DNA from: an uncultured Colwellia sp.
Lineage (GTDB): Bacteria > Pseudomonadota > Gammaproteobacteria > Enterobacterales > Alteromonadaceae
Length of the DNA: 64,000 nt
Direction of reading: 5' to 3'
NCBI GenBank assembly: GCA_913063325.1
Contig: CAJXYE010000008.1
Span: 1-64,000 of the forward strand
Part shown: positions 18,601 through 28,188 of the stretch, piece by piece
How positions within the stretch are numbered: the first letter of the stretch is position 1
How the letters are laid out: the number at the start of each line of letters is the position of its first letter
Program-made: the position numbers and the translations under genes
The notes under the pieces: generated by a model
Database searches by the model: none
Told to the model about the DNA's origin: nothing
Seen by the model: only the letters and a program-made list of their open reading frames with translations

Positions 18601-21600
18601 GCAATTGGCGATATCGATAATGATGGCATCAATGATTTTGCTTATTCAAATAGCACAAAATTAACCGTAAACGGTGAAGAACGACACTTTATCACTTTCG
18701 CTTCAGGCAAAAACGGTAATCAAATTGATCAGCTAATAGCTGATAATTATTCGTTAGGTGGTTTTGGTGATCAACTTTATTCCATCCCTGACATTGATGG
18801 TGATGGCAGTATTGAATTGGTGATCACCGATGAAGGCGATGATGGCTCAGGATCCATACGCGATATTATTTTTTATTCAACAAGTAAAAAACACATTATT
18901 GGCCGAATAAATAATAAAAATATTTTGAGTCGAGGCAGTTTTGCTGAAAGGTTAGTTGTGATTGACGATATTACTGGTGATAACTTTCCAGAAATTGTCG
19001 TTGGCGACTATTTACATGATGGCCAAGCGTCTAATGCCGGAGCTATTTTTACCTACTCATTCGGCGACTTTGTCGTTGATACTGATAATGATGGCACTGT
19101 AAATGGTGATGATGCTGATATTGATAACGATGGTGTAACTAATTTTAATGATGCTTACCCTTATATTAGTGCGGCGGGTTTAACTGATACCGATTTAGAT
19201 GGTATACCGGATAGTTGTGATAGCGTTTGTCAACAAAGCGGTATGGTTGCTGACAACTATATCAATGGCATCATTTATGTTGATAGTAGTTCAAGTTGTA
19301 ATGCAGAAAATGAAATGTGTGGCCAATCATGGCAAAACGCATTTCGTACTTTGCAAGATGCCTTAGTCGTTGCCAATACCAATCAACAAATTTGGTTAGC
19401 GCAAGGACTATATTACCCAAATGAAAGTGATAATAACCCTTATAACAACGACCTTGTTGCTTTTAAATTACCTAGTAACGTTTCTTTGTATGGTGGTTTT
19501 AATGCCGCTGCAAATCCAACAATATTAACTGAGGCTGATCCCCAACAATTTAAAACGATTTTAAGTGGTGATCTTGATCATTTAAGCAGCCCAGATTTAA
19601 CCGATAATTTAGGTATTACCCAAACTGTTACAGATATTATTGGTGATAATGCAAGTGTGATTATTTTTACTGCGTTAGGTAGCCAAGATTATACCATTTC
19701 TGGACTTACCTTAACGGGTGTATCGCGAATGCAAAGTAATCAATATGCACTTAATATTAGTAGTGGTAACGCGACAGTAAAATATATTGATATTATTGGC
19801 AGTAAATCGTCGATTAATTTACGAGAAAATATTGATTGCCAAATTGATATGAATAATATTAATTTGATCAATATTACGACGGGCTCACCGTTAGTAAAAA
19901 TATTTGATACTCAATGTCAAAAAATAACTATTTCTGATCTTACTACCACAAACGCTTATACCGATGACAGTATGTTTGAGGTACGTTATGGCGATAATAA
20001 TATTGAATTTAATCGCATCTCAGTTGTTAATGATAATCCCTCAAGTGAACGTCTTTTATATACGACGTCAGATCATCCGAATTTGACCGTAACCATAAAT
20101 GATTCTGTCTTTAAAAACATTGGAGAAATAAAATCCCAAAGTATTTTAAATGTTAATAACTCAATATTTATGCAAACTCACGGCATTAACCAAAGTGCTG
20201 ACTTCCCACTAACAGTTAAACATTCAACTTTCATTAACAACAACTCAAGTAATGATGCCGGCGCTATTAGCTCGGTTAGTAAAAATAACAATTTAGGTTC
20301 TAATTTATTTGTTGGTAATACCGGCACCAAGGCCAATAATATTTATGTTGCAAATAACGTGACTGATTTGGGTTATAACCTTGTTGGCGCCAATAATATT
20401 GATGGTTTTGTCAGTCAAGCAGGTTTAAGTTTTGTACAAGCCTTTGACTCAGCTACAAGCTTTACTTCGGTACTAACAATTGAACAAATTACCGAACAAA
20501 CTTTGACTGACAATGGCGGTGATATGTTAACGGTATTACCTATTTCGCAAGGCCCTGTGGTTGATGTTATCCCTGAAGGTGACTGCCAGCTAGAGTTTGA
20601 TATGAGAGGGATAAGCCGTCCTCAACAAAGCTTTTGTGATATTGGCGCTGTTGAATTAAGTATCAGTGATCTAGATACTGATGGTGACGGTGTTGATGAT
20701 GGCAGTGATGCTTTTCCACTCGATGGGAACGAAACCACGGACACCGATGGAGATGGTACAGGTAATAATGCAGATACCGATGATGATGGCGATGGTATCT
20801 TAGATGAAAATGATAGTAATCCATTAAACCAATTATTGGGGGGAGAAGCCCCTCTCTTTTCTGATTTAGCCCTTGAAACTGGTTTGTCTATTTCAGGTAA
20901 TAATACAACAGATATCAAATTCTCAGACATTGACAATGATGGTGATATGGACATTGTTGCTGTGAACGAAAGAGATCAATTCGATAAGATATTTTTAAAT
21001 AATGGTCTTGGAGATTTTCAGTATGCGGGGATCGCTTTTGAAAGTAATCAAGAGCTTTCAGAAGGCATATTATTACTCGATATTGATAACGATAATGATC
21101 AAGATATGATTGTTATTACTTACGGTAATACCAATAAATTGTATTTAAATGATGGTGCCGGTAACTTTTCTGAAACACCCATAGAGATTGGTGATAATGA
21201 CGCAATCAGTTTTGATTTAGTATTAGGTGACGTTGATCGGGATAATGATCTAGATTTGATTGTCGCGAATGATTTTAGTGCAAATAAGCTCTATATAAAT
21301 ATTGGGGGCGGCACATTTGCTAGTGGAATTGATATTGGTAGTGAAACTGGTGGTACTTATGGTGTAGTACTAGGAGATGTAAACGGCGATTTGTATCCTG
21401 ATTTAATTACCGGAGAAACGGATGATCAAGGTGCTGTCAATCGACTTTACCTTAACGATGGTTCAGGTGGCTTTAGTGATACAGGTACAGCCATAGGTAA
21501 TGAAACTGACTTCAGTGGTTCAGTTGATTTAGGTGATGTTGATGGTGATTTAGATCTGGATTTAATTGTTGCCAATGAAGGAAGTACCAATAAACTATAT

Positions 21601-24600
21601 CTTAATGATGGTACAGGTAACTTTAGTCAAACAGGTATCGATATTGGCAGTGAAACACACATCACATCTGATATTAAATTTGTTGATATTGATGATGATG
21701 ATGATTTAGATATTGTTACTGCCAATAGCTTAGCGACTAACAAGTATTATCTTAATGATGGACATGGTAATTTTAGTGGGCAAGGTATTGATTTAGGAAC
21801 AGAGGTTAAACGTACCAGGGCATTAAGCATTGCAGATGTTGATTTTGACGGTGATTTAGATATTGTTTTTGCTAATAGACTTGGATCTAATTCTCTATTT
21901 TTGAATAATACCCATGATGACTTAGACACTGACGGTGACGGTGACGTAGATTTAACAGATGTTGATGATGATAACGATGGTTACAGTGATCTTGATGAGG
22001 CGGCAAATGGGGTCTCATTTAAAGATGCTGAACAAACACCAGAGGACTTTGACCATGATTTTATTTCTGACTTAAATGACACTGATGATGATAATGATGG
22101 TTATTCAGATGTTAGTGATGATTTTCCTTTGGACTCTACAGAATGGTTAGATACCGATAATGATGGCACAGGAAACAATGCAGATACCGATGATGATGGT
22201 GATGGTATTCCTGACGAGAAAGATGGTTCACCACTGGATGACAATATAGGTGATATTGCTGCACCTATTATTAATTTGATTGGTAATTCATCCATTAATT
22301 TAGTGGTAAATCAGGACTATGTTGATCCAGGTTTTAGTGCGCTAGATAACGTTGATGGTGACTTATCTGCCAGTGTTGAGGTTAGTGGCACAGTTGATAC
22401 CTCAAGCGTAGGTACCTACATTATTAGCTATAACGTGAGTGATGCTGCAAGTAACCAGGCTATTACTAAAACACGTCAAGTGACGATACAAGATGTCTTT
22501 GCGCCAGTTGTTATTGCGCCAAACAATATCATCATTGCTGCGATTGATGCCTCGGGTACACCTATTTCAAATGCAGAAATAAATGCATTTCTTATTTCAG
22601 CTAATGCCAATGATGATATTGATGGCAGTGTCGATGTTGTTTATGACGCACCAGATATGTTTGAGCTTGGTGTAACCACTGTGTATTTCACCGCGATTGA
22701 TTCGGCTAATAATGTTGGTAGCGCCCAAGCAACAGTAACGGTTGTTGATCAAAGCATTCCAGTGATTAATCTCCTTGGCAATACATCCTTTACTTTAAGC
22801 GTTAATGACAGTTATGTTGAACCTGGCTATCATGCGCTCGATAATGTCGATGGTGATATTACCGCCAGTATTATTGTTGTTGGAGTTGTTGATACCTCGA
22901 CAGTTGGTACTTACACCCTAAGTTATAATGTCTCTGATTCGGCCCGAAACGCAGCACAAGCTAAGATGCGTCAAATTACGGTGCAAGATGCTCAGGCCCC
23001 CGCTATTGTGGCACCAAATAATATTACGGTAGCAGCGACAGATGCTAATGGTACCTTAGCAAACCAAAGTTCAATCTCTGCTTTCTTAGCTTCAGCTAAC
23101 GCGAGTGATGATGTTGATGTATTTGTTACGGTTGCTAATGATGCCCCCAGTACTTTTCCACTAGGCACAACTACCGTAATGTTCAGTGCAAAAGATTCTT
23201 CGGGCAATGTTGGCAGTGCTCAAGCAATCGTGACGGTTGTTGATCAAAAATCACCGGTAATTAATTTACTTGGCAATACGTCACTGACATTGAGTATTAA
23301 TGACAGCTATGTTGAACCTGGTTTTAGCGCTAATGATAATGTTGAAGGGGATATCACTGCGAACGTTATTGTTACTGGCGTTGTTGATACCTCAGCTATT
23401 GGCATTTACACCTTAAGCTATAACGTCAGTGACTTAGAAGGTAATGTCGCAGCGACAAAAACTCGCCAAATAGCCGTACAAGATGTTTCTGCACCAGTCG
23501 TTATCGCACCTAATAATATTACGGTTGCAGCAGTTGATGTGAACGGTACATCAAATACTGATACTGCTATTACAGCATTCTTAAATGCAGCTAATGTTAG
23601 CGATGATGTTGATGGAATTGTTACGCTAATTGATGACTCACCGAATATTTTCTCTATCGGTGTAACAACAGTCACCTTTAGTGCCACTGATAGCTCAGGT
23701 AATGTTGGTAGTGCTCGAGCAACGGTAACTGTGGAAGATCAAACAGCACCAGTGATTACATTAATTGGCAATACCTCAATAACATTGAACGTGAATGGCA
23801 GCTTCATTGAGCCAGGCTTTAGTGCCTTTGATAATGTTGATGGCGATATCAGCATTAGTGTTGTTGTCGCTGGTACAGTCAATACCAATATAGTGGGGAC
23901 ATACACCTTATCGTATGCTATTAGCGATATTGCAGGTAATACTGCAATTGTTCAGAATCGTCAAGTGACGGTGCAAGATGCTGCTGCTCCAGTAATTATA
24001 TCTCCCATAAATATTACTGTTGCAGCGGCTGACGGCCTAGGTACTCCTATTTCAGACTCAGCAATTCAAACTTTCCTTAATACAGCCAATGCCAGTGATG
24101 ATGTTGATAGTGAATTAAGCATAACCAACGATGCTCCTTCAGTATTTCCGCTAGGTGTAACCCTTGTTACTTTTAGTGCTATTGACAGTACTGGGAATGT
24201 TGGTAGTTCACAATCAGCGGTAAGTGTTGCTGACCAAGGGAAACCCGAAATTACTCTATACGGTAGTACATCAATCACGTTGAGTTTACATGATACTTAT
24301 GCTGAAGCTGGTTTTGATGCATTAGATAACGTTGATGGGGTTATTACTGACAACGTAGTGGTCATAGGGACTATTGATACTCAAGTTATTGGTATTTATA
24401 CCCTAAATTACACTGTGGTTGATGCTGCAGGAAATAGTGGATTAGTGAAAAGCCGGCAAGTGACGGTTCAGGATGCTCAAGCTCCAGTGATTACGGTACC
24501 TAATAATATCGAGGTTGCTGCTGTTGATGCATTTGGTACATCTTCGGCTCATCAAGCAATAAGTACATTTTTACAGGCTGCAACAGTCAGTGATGATGTA

Positions 24601-27366
24601 GATAACAACCTTGTTATTACTAACAATGCGCCGTTAACTTTTCCTCTGGGCTCAACTTCAGTTGTATTTAATGCAATTGATAGCACAGGCAATGTAGGTA
24701 CCGCTCAGGCATTAGTCACAATTGTTGATAATAAGCCACCTGTTATTTACTTAACGGGTGGGGTGCTGCAAACAATCAATTTACTCGATTCATACATAGA
24801 ACAAGGCTTTAGCGCGAGTGATAATATTGATGGTGATATTACTGGTAATGTAACCGCTACTGGTGCAGTTGATAATACTGTTGTAGGGGTTTATACCATT
24901 TCTTATGACGTTAAGGATTTAGCCAAGAATGCTGCTATTACTCAGTTGCGTCACATTACAGTACAGGATTCTGGATTACTCGACTCAGATGAAGATGGTG
25001 TTATTGATCCTCAAGATGCCTTTCCATTAGACCCTAGCGAGTCTATCGATACCGATGGTGATGGTATTGGCAATAATGCAGATAATAATGATGATAATGA
25101 TCTTGCCTTGGACGATGAAGATGCTTTCCCATTAGACCCAAATGAGTCTATCGATACCGATGGTGATGGTACTGGCAATAATGCCGATAAGGATGACGAT
25201 AATGATGGCATTTTAGATGATGAAGATGACGAGCCGTTAGTTGCATCTGTTGATAGCCAAGCACCGGTGTTTTCTAAATTAGAACAACTGATTTTTGAAG
25301 CTACGGGAGAGGTAACTACAATAGTATTACCTTTGCCAGGTGTTGTTGATAATTCATCAGAAATCCCGACAGTGACTTCAGATTTATCCGATAATTTAGC
25401 AATAGGTTCTCATCTAGTTACTTGGACTGCAACCGATGGTACGGGTAATCAAAGCACAGCTTTACAAACGGTAGTTATTAACGACTCAACAGCACCTGTT
25501 TTTACTACAGTAGAAGCAATAACCGTTAATGCTAAAGGTCGCTTAACCGACGTGTATTATTTGATAAATGCTATTGCAGAGGACATTGTTGATGGTGATG
25601 TTTTGGTAACAACGTTTGATAATACCCTACTGCCTTCTGGTTATCATGAAATACTAATTTTAGCAGCTGATATGGTGGGCAATGAAAGTAGCGCGACAGT
25701 GCCTATTACTATCTACCCAGAGGCAAGCATTAGAAACACGTTATTGGTAGAGTCTGGTGGTGCCTATAATCTCGATGTTAACCTAAGTGGTGATGCACCT
25801 AATTACCCAGTAGCGATTAGTTATCAACTATCTTTAAATGGTGAATTGTTTGAGACTGAGTCACTTATTATTGATGAAGGCACCACAGGTAAACTGTCAT
25901 TATTGATACCAGCAGAACTAGAAACAACGGATAACTTGGTGCTCAACTTAGTTGAAGCTGACAATGTCTTTGTGAGTGAGAAAAACCAAAGCCAGTTGAT
26001 AATTGTTGAAAATAATATTGCCCCGCGACTGAGTTTTACTATTAGCCAGAACGATCAGTTGGTGAGTATCGTTGACCCTGATAAGGGTGAAGTAACGTTT
26101 GCTCTACAAATAAGCGACGTTAACTTCAATGATGAACATGACATCACTTGGACAGATACCAGTGGTACATTTTCCGATGCAGTTGATGTGTTAACGTATC
26201 ACATTGATCCAGTCACACTTGAACAAGGATCTTATAGTTTTGAGGTAAATATTGTTGAAAATAATACCGAAGAGCGGTTATCAGTAACTAAGTCAGTGCA
26301 GTTTGTCGTTGAGCAACTAGCAGCTCTAACAAGCGGTAATGATAGTGATAACGACGGTATTAGCGATAGTGATGAAGGTTATAGTGATAGTGATGGTGAC
26401 GGTATTGTTGATTATTTAGATAATGATAGCAATACCACGCGTTTGCCAAGTAGTGAAAATACTGAACCAATGAACGTTGCGCCGGGTTTAACTATATCAC
26501 TAGGTTCATTGGTTTCTTCTCAAGGTGCTACTAGTGATCAAGCGAGTTTAACGGTAGCTGATTTAGCGCAGCTTGTTGGTGATGATGGCGCAGAAACTCA
26601 TGATGAAGATGTGGTTGCTGTTACGCCATTATATAACTTTACTATTGATGGTTTAATTCAGCAGGGTAGCTCAGTTGCTGTGGTTATCCCTATGGCTAAA
26701 GGTACTTTCTTACCTGCTGGCGCCACTTATCGTAAGTACAACGAACGTGATGGTTGGTATACTTTTGTTGTTGATGAGAATAATGCTATTAGCTCAGCCC
26801 ATACTGATATTAATGGTAACTGTCCTGCTGCTAATGGTGAAATCTATACTATTGGCTTAACTATGGGCGATAATTGTTTTCAGTTAATAATAGAAGATGG
26901 TGGTGCTAATGATGCAGACTTTATTGTTAACGGCTCAGTAGAAGATCCTGGGGCTATTGTCGTCGATGCTATTAATCATACTCCAGTCGTCACAATAATC
27001 GCTCCTGAAGATGAATACGCTGAAAGCTCAAATGTTTCGCTAACTGCCCAAGCTAGTGATGAGGATGCTGATGAAATGACTTACCTCTGGCAGCAAGTTT
27101 CAGGGCCTGAAGTCGTTTTTGATGATGTCACTCTTGCAACTGTAAATTTAAGCTTACCTGAAGTGACTTTAGATGGGTTGATTGAGATACAAGTAACAGT
27201 AAGTGATGGAAAGTTATCATCTGTTAGTACCACGAGTTTTAAAGTGGTAAGTCTTATTGATGCTAAAAGTCGCAATGCAGGTGCAACTTTTGGGCTGCTA
27301 ATACTACTTGTACTAGTCAGAATGAAAAAGCAAAAACCTACCCGAGAGCTTCTTAGAAGAAGCTAG
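15688..27366 (+). CDS. Giant multidomain surface protein (PA14, TSP3, FG-GAP, Ig-like, choice-of-anchor U)
   Basis: The protein is 3,892 residues from the ATG at 15688; TTG (15679) and GTG (15682) in frame are alternatives. Order of parts: signal peptide (to about 33), PA14-like carbohydrate-binding domain (38-190), GLUG-type repeats (225-580), thrombospondin type 3 calcium-binding repeats (585-718), FG-GAP propeller (728-1130), probable right-handed beta-helix (1190-1655), TSP3, VCBS/FG-GAP repeats (1723-2073), TSP3, alternating DUF5011 and HYR Ig-like domains (2192-3097), TSP3, another HYR-like region, choice-of-anchor U-like domain (3590-3760), a REJ/PKD-like domain and a C-terminal helix with basic tail (TFGLLILLVLVRMKK). 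The many DxDxDG loops predict strong calcium dependence. Likely a cell-surface adhesin or matrix-binding protein. No secretion gene lies beside it. Confidence 0.88.
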   Translation: MKKLMARLILSCGVFIQKLIKISLLSIIPIATASAAPTDSGLIYHQFNILFAYAPGSGCVGNANRLSDVNLTSLSDIKFDSISPVKSQSTDFSIGNRPSESCDTYFADYFAGEVYIPADETVTFYLNSGDGSKLWIDENEVVDNDFVGGTKEVNGSIYLTEGWHYIEVKYFNRNGSEQLTVSYDSTTLGGKQEIPNSALRIGGALDPDDDGVVNYYDVDNDGDGLIEISTLAELDEVRNNLTGTALFGNSTGCDSGCTGFELTNNLDFDTSGDGIVDVNDANGAFWNAGDGWLPIGRTSSNAFKTTFEGNNFTVNNLTINRSIEDGVGFFGFTRAGSIINNFGLTHTRVEGNNGVGALIGKADNSVVNNVYSTGKVSGNYEIGGLIGWANTVSITTARHIGYITGVDEFVGGIVGRAGINSAIENAFNIGSVVGGGRVGGIAGTSDSDISDVYVAGYVNGDQRVGGITSGINSAHLERSYVVAQVTGNFDTGAILGSIFAPDAGISSSYWLTGIAETAVYYNRNVPTEITEVNLADLTCPVSAGDNACNEIFYADWDDSTPIWQFGTNNQLPALMQNASAYFLADFDGDGVSDQVDAFPSITIGALLDNDNDGIPDDCDANCLSTGLETDTDDDNDGVDDDSDAFPFDPTESADNDLDGTGDNADLDDDNDGVNDDQDEFPFDAAESSDTDGDGVGDNADVDDDNDGYIDSQDSAPLNSLLPGLTPIRQQSGDNADTRFGQAIANIGDVDGDGVNDLAISAHEDDSNGFDNSGSVHVMSVKTGQILYKIYGDGEDDKLAEEMISAPDMDGDNIADFLVRRQGTNGDNIEYVELFSSKAGTSLFSIVIPNNLNVNKLAFIDDLNSDGIADILVTLPSFDNVQDNIGAVFIYSGADGSELSHIEGEGGSFGDEIAILGDINGDLITDFIVSASSFDGQNNRAGRIYAYSGADNKFLFQIDGQETNQEIGDEMVAIGDIDNDGINDFAYSNSTKLTVNGEERHFITFASGKNGNQIDQLIADNYSLGGFGDQLYSIPDIDGDGSIELVITDEGDDGSGSIRDIIFYSTSKKHIIGRINNKNILSRGSFAERLVVIDDITGDNFPEIVVGDYLHDGQASNAGAIFTYSFGDFVVDTDNDGTVNGDDADIDNDGVTNFNDAYPYISAAGLTDTDLDGIPDSCDSVCQQSGMVADNYINGIIYVDSSSSCNAENEMCGQSWQNAFRTLQDALVVANTNQQIWLAQGLYYPNESDNNPYNNDLVAFKLPSNVSLYGGFNAAANPTILTEADPQQFKTILSGDLDHLSSPDLTDNLGITQTVTDIIGDNASVIIFTALGSQDYTISGLTLTGVSRMQSNQYALNISSGNATVKYIDIIGSKSSINLRENIDCQIDMNNINLINITTGSPLVKIFDTQCQKITISDLTTTNAYTDDSMFEVRYGDNNIEFNRISVVNDNPSSERLLYTTSDHPNLTVTINDSVFKNIGEIKSQSILNVNNSIFMQTHGINQSADFPLTVKHSTFINNNSSNDAGAISSVSKNNNLGSNLFVGNTGTKANNIYVANNVTDLGYNLVGANNIDGFVSQAGLSFVQAFDSATSFTSVLTIEQITEQTLTDNGGDMLTVLPISQGPVVDVIPEGDCQLEFDMRGISRPQQSFCDIGAVELSISDLDTDGDGVDDGSDAFPLDGNETTDTDGDGTGNNADTDDDGDGILDENDSNPLNQLLGGEAPLFSDLALETGLSISGNNTTDIKFSDIDNDGDMDIVAVNERDQFDKIFLNNGLGDFQYAGIAFESNQELSEGILLLDIDNDNDQDMIVITYGNTNKLYLNDGAGNFSETPIEIGDNDAISFDLVLGDVDRDNDLDLIVANDFSANKLYINIGGGTFASGIDIGSETGGTYGVVLGDVNGDLYPDLITGETDDQGAVNRLYLNDGSGGFSDTGTAIGNETDFSGSVDLGDVDGDLDLDLIVANEGSTNKLYLNDGTGNFSQTGIDIGSETHITSDIKFVDIDDDDDLDIVTANSLATNKYYLNDGHGNFSGQGIDLGTEVKRTRALSIADVDFDGDLDIVFANRLGSNSLFLNNTHDDLDTDGDGDVDLTDVDDDNDGYSDLDEAANGVSFKDAEQTPEDFDHDFISDLNDTDDDNDGYSDVSDDFPLDSTEWLDTDNDGTGNNADTDDDGDGIPDEKDGSPLDDNIGDIAAPIINLIGNSSINLVVNQDYVDPGFSALDNVDGDLSASVEVSGTVDTSSVGTYIISYNVSDAASNQAITKTRQVTIQDVFAPVVIAPNNIIIAAIDASGTPISNAEINAFLISANANDDIDGSVDVVYDAPDMFELGVTTVYFTAIDSANNVGSAQATVTVVDQSIPVINLLGNTSFTLSVNDSYVEPGYHALDNVDGDITASIIVVGVVDTSTVGTYTLSYNVSDSARNAAQAKMRQITVQDAQAPAIVAPNNITVAATDANGTLANQSSISAFLASANASDDVDVFVTVANDAPSTFPLGTTTVMFSAKDSSGNVGSAQAIVTVVDQKSPVINLLGNTSLTLSINDSYVEPGFSANDNVEGDITANVIVTGVVDTSAIGIYTLSYNVSDLEGNVAATKTRQIAVQDVSAPVVIAPNNITVAAVDVNGTSNTDTAITAFLNAANVSDDVDGIVTLIDDSPNIFSIGVTTVTFSATDSSGNVGSARATVTVEDQTAPVITLIGNTSITLNVNGSFIEPGFSAFDNVDGDISISVVVAGTVNTNIVGTYTLSYAISDIAGNTAIVQNRQVTVQDAAAPVIISPINITVAAADGLGTPISDSAIQTFLNTANASDDVDSELSITNDAPSVFPLGVTLVTFSAIDSTGNVGSSQSAVSVADQGKPEITLYGSTSITLSLHDTYAEAGFDALDNVDGVITDNVVVIGTIDTQVIGIYTLNYTVVDAAGNSGLVKSRQVTVQDAQAPVITVPNNIEVAAVDAFGTSSAHQAISTFLQAATVSDDVDNNLVITNNAPLTFPLGSTSVVFNAIDSTGNVGTAQALVTIVDNKPPVIYLTGGVLQTINLLDSYIEQGFSASDNIDGDITGNVTATGAVDNTVVGVYTISYDVKDLAKNAAITQLRHITVQDSGLLDSDEDGVIDPQDAFPLDPSESIDTDGDGIGNNADNNDDNDLALDDEDAFPLDPNESIDTDGDGTGNNADKDDDNDGILDDEDDEPLVASVDSQAPVFSKLEQLIFEATGEVTTIVLPLPGVVDNSSEIPTVTSDLSDNLAIGSHLVTWTATDGTGNQSTALQTVVINDSTAPVFTTVEAITVNAKGRLTDVYYLINAIAEDIVDGDVLVTTFDNTLLPSGYHEILILAADMVGNESSATVPITIYPEASIRNTLLVESGGAYNLDVNLSGDAPNYPVAISYQLSLNGELFETESLIIDEGTTGKLSLLIPAELETTDNLVLNLVEADNVFVSEKNQSQLIIVENNIAPRLSFTISQNDQLVSIVDPDKGEVTFALQISDVNFNDEHDITWTDTSGTFSDAVDVLTYHIDPVTLEQGSYSFEVNIVENNTEERLSVTKSVQFVVEQLAALTSGNDSDNDGISDSDEGYSDSDGDGIVDYLDNDSNTTRLPSSENTEPMNVAPGLTISLGSLVSSQGATSDQASLTVADLAQLVGDDGAETHDEDVVAVTPLYNFTIDGLIQQGSSVAVVIPMAKGTFLPAGATYRKYNERDGWYTFVVDENNAISSAHTDINGNCPAANGEIYTIGLTMGDNCFQLIIEDGGANDADFIVNGSVEDPGAIVVDAINHTPVVTIIAPEDEYAESSNVSLTAQASDEDADEMTYLWQQVSGPEVVFDDVTLATVNLSLPEVTLDGLIEIQVTVSDGKLSSVSTTSFKVVSLIDAKSRNAGATFGLLILLVLVRMKKQKPTRELLRRS
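22261..24735 (+). repeat. Five tandem 495-base units encoding 165-residue Ig-like pairs
   Basis: Units start at 22261, 22756, 23251, 23746 and 24241, and a sixth partial unit starts at 24736, so the period is exactly 495 bases each time. Each unit encodes a DUF5011-like domain (PVINLLGNTS..., DNVDGDI, GTYTLSYNVSD) followed by a HYR-like domain (APVVIAPNNI, SDDVD, FSATDSSGNVGSA). Sequence between units has diverged, yet no insertion or deletion has been accepted. Confidence 0.9.
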
Positions 27367-27374
27367 AAAATATA

Positions 27375-27413
27375 AAGCATTTAGCCTTATCAACTAAGTG
27401 CTTTTCTTTTTTA
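27375..27413 (+). terminator. Rho-independent terminator after the giant gene
   Basis: Stem AAGCATTTAG / CTAAGTGCTT (one G-T pair) with a 9-base loop runs straight into TTTTCTTTTTT. It starts 9 bases after the stop codon. The next small gene begins right after it, so some read-through could reach that gene. Confidence 0.8.
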
Positions 27414-27423
27414 AGGAGCATTC

Positions 27424-27597
27424 ATGGAAAAATCAAAAAGATTCACTTTAAAATCTCACCCCGACTATGATGCTGTCATCGATGAAGTAATCAGCCTTAA
27501 TTATGACCAAGAGATTATGGCAGAGGCCGTTAAAAGATCAAAAACTGAATCACAAGCAGAAGCGCTATATGTTATGTTGAAGTTACAAAACTCTTAA
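27424..27597 (+). CDS. Small protein of 57 residues, unknown function
   Basis: The frame begins MEKSKRFTLKSHPDYDAVID and ends LYVMLKLQNS. AAGGAG lies 5 bases before the ATG, a near-ideal ribosome-binding site that supports a real gene. The product is charged, soluble and probably helical, without a signal peptide or membrane segment. I do not recognise it. It follows the giant gene's terminator by 10 bases, so it either has its own promoter overlapping that hairpin or depends on read-through. Confidence 0.6.
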   Translation: MEKSKRFTLKSHPDYDAVIDEVISLNYDQEIMAEAVKRSKTESQAEALYVMLKLQNS

Positions 27598-27805
27598 AAT
27601 ATAAATTAACTTAATTAAATAGGAACGTATGAATTTCAGGTCAAACTTTCAATAAAAGTACGGCTGAGTTATACAATTTATTAAGGTTAACTTCCAATTC
27701 TTATTATCGTCAAATTAACCAAGACTAAAGATTATGAGTGAATAGTCGATACTAAGGTAGTACAACTTATTTATTGAGTCATTTTAAACAGCGTAGGGAT
27801 TAAAG

Positions 27806-28129
27806 ATGGATATTTTTACTACTCAACTAACACGTGTAGTTCCTGTACCGATTAAACCAGCAAGCTTAAAAGTTAAAGCACTGCTTAAAGAAGCGGCTAA
27901 CTCGAAACTTAGTCAAGATCCCGATCATCTTGAAAACCACGAATATTATTTTACTAAAGAAGAAGACCAATATCACTCCAAACAGCAAGAAGCTGAACAG
28001 GATACTAAAAAAGAGCAAGAAGCTGTCAAAGCTGATCCTGAATCTAGCGACGATGATAAATCAGCAGAGTCAGATGAAAAGACTGATCAGAAAAATAATA
28101 AACCTAAGCACCTCGATTTATACGCCTAG
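27806..28129 (+). CDS. Small acidic, disordered protein of unknown function
   Basis: The protein is 107 residues. A short N-terminal part (1-35, with VVPVPIKPASLKVKALL) is followed by a highly charged, low-complexity stretch rich in E, D, K and Q (about 40-100), and the protein ends KHLDLYA. No signal peptide or membrane helix is present. TAGGGA lies about 8 bases before the ATG. The composition predicts disorder. Function unknown; the gene precedes the export operon at 28289 but a repeat-filled gap of 160 bases separates them. Confidence 0.6.
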   Translation: MDIFTTQLTRVVPVPIKPASLKVKALLKEAANSKLSQDPDHLENHEYYFTKEEDQYHSKQQEAEQDTKKEQEAVKADPESSDDDKSAESDEKTDQKNNKPKHLDLYA

Positions 28130-28135
28130 GGTATA

Positions 28136-28181
28136 TATACCCAGCAAGATGAATATGCCGGATTCAGCTGGAATTAAAAAC
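28136..28181 (+). repeat. Partial copy of the dispersed repeat element (left end)
   Basis: These 46 bases match the left end of the 265-base element at 58879. Shared are the TATACCC start and a 19-base block GGATTCAGCTGGAATTA(A/T)AA. It stops there and runs into the 28189 inverted repeat. It starts 7 bases after the stop of the preceding gene. Confidence 0.65.
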
Positions 28182-28188
28182 CTATATA

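Noticed and set aside
22261-24735. CRISPR-like or satellite array
   Set aside because: The period is a whole number of codons inside one open frame and the units encode Ig-like domains.
16244-25211. Many antisense frames rich in serine and proline inside the giant gene
   Set aside because: They are the complement of the GAT-rich calcium-binding and Ig repeats and share their periodicity.
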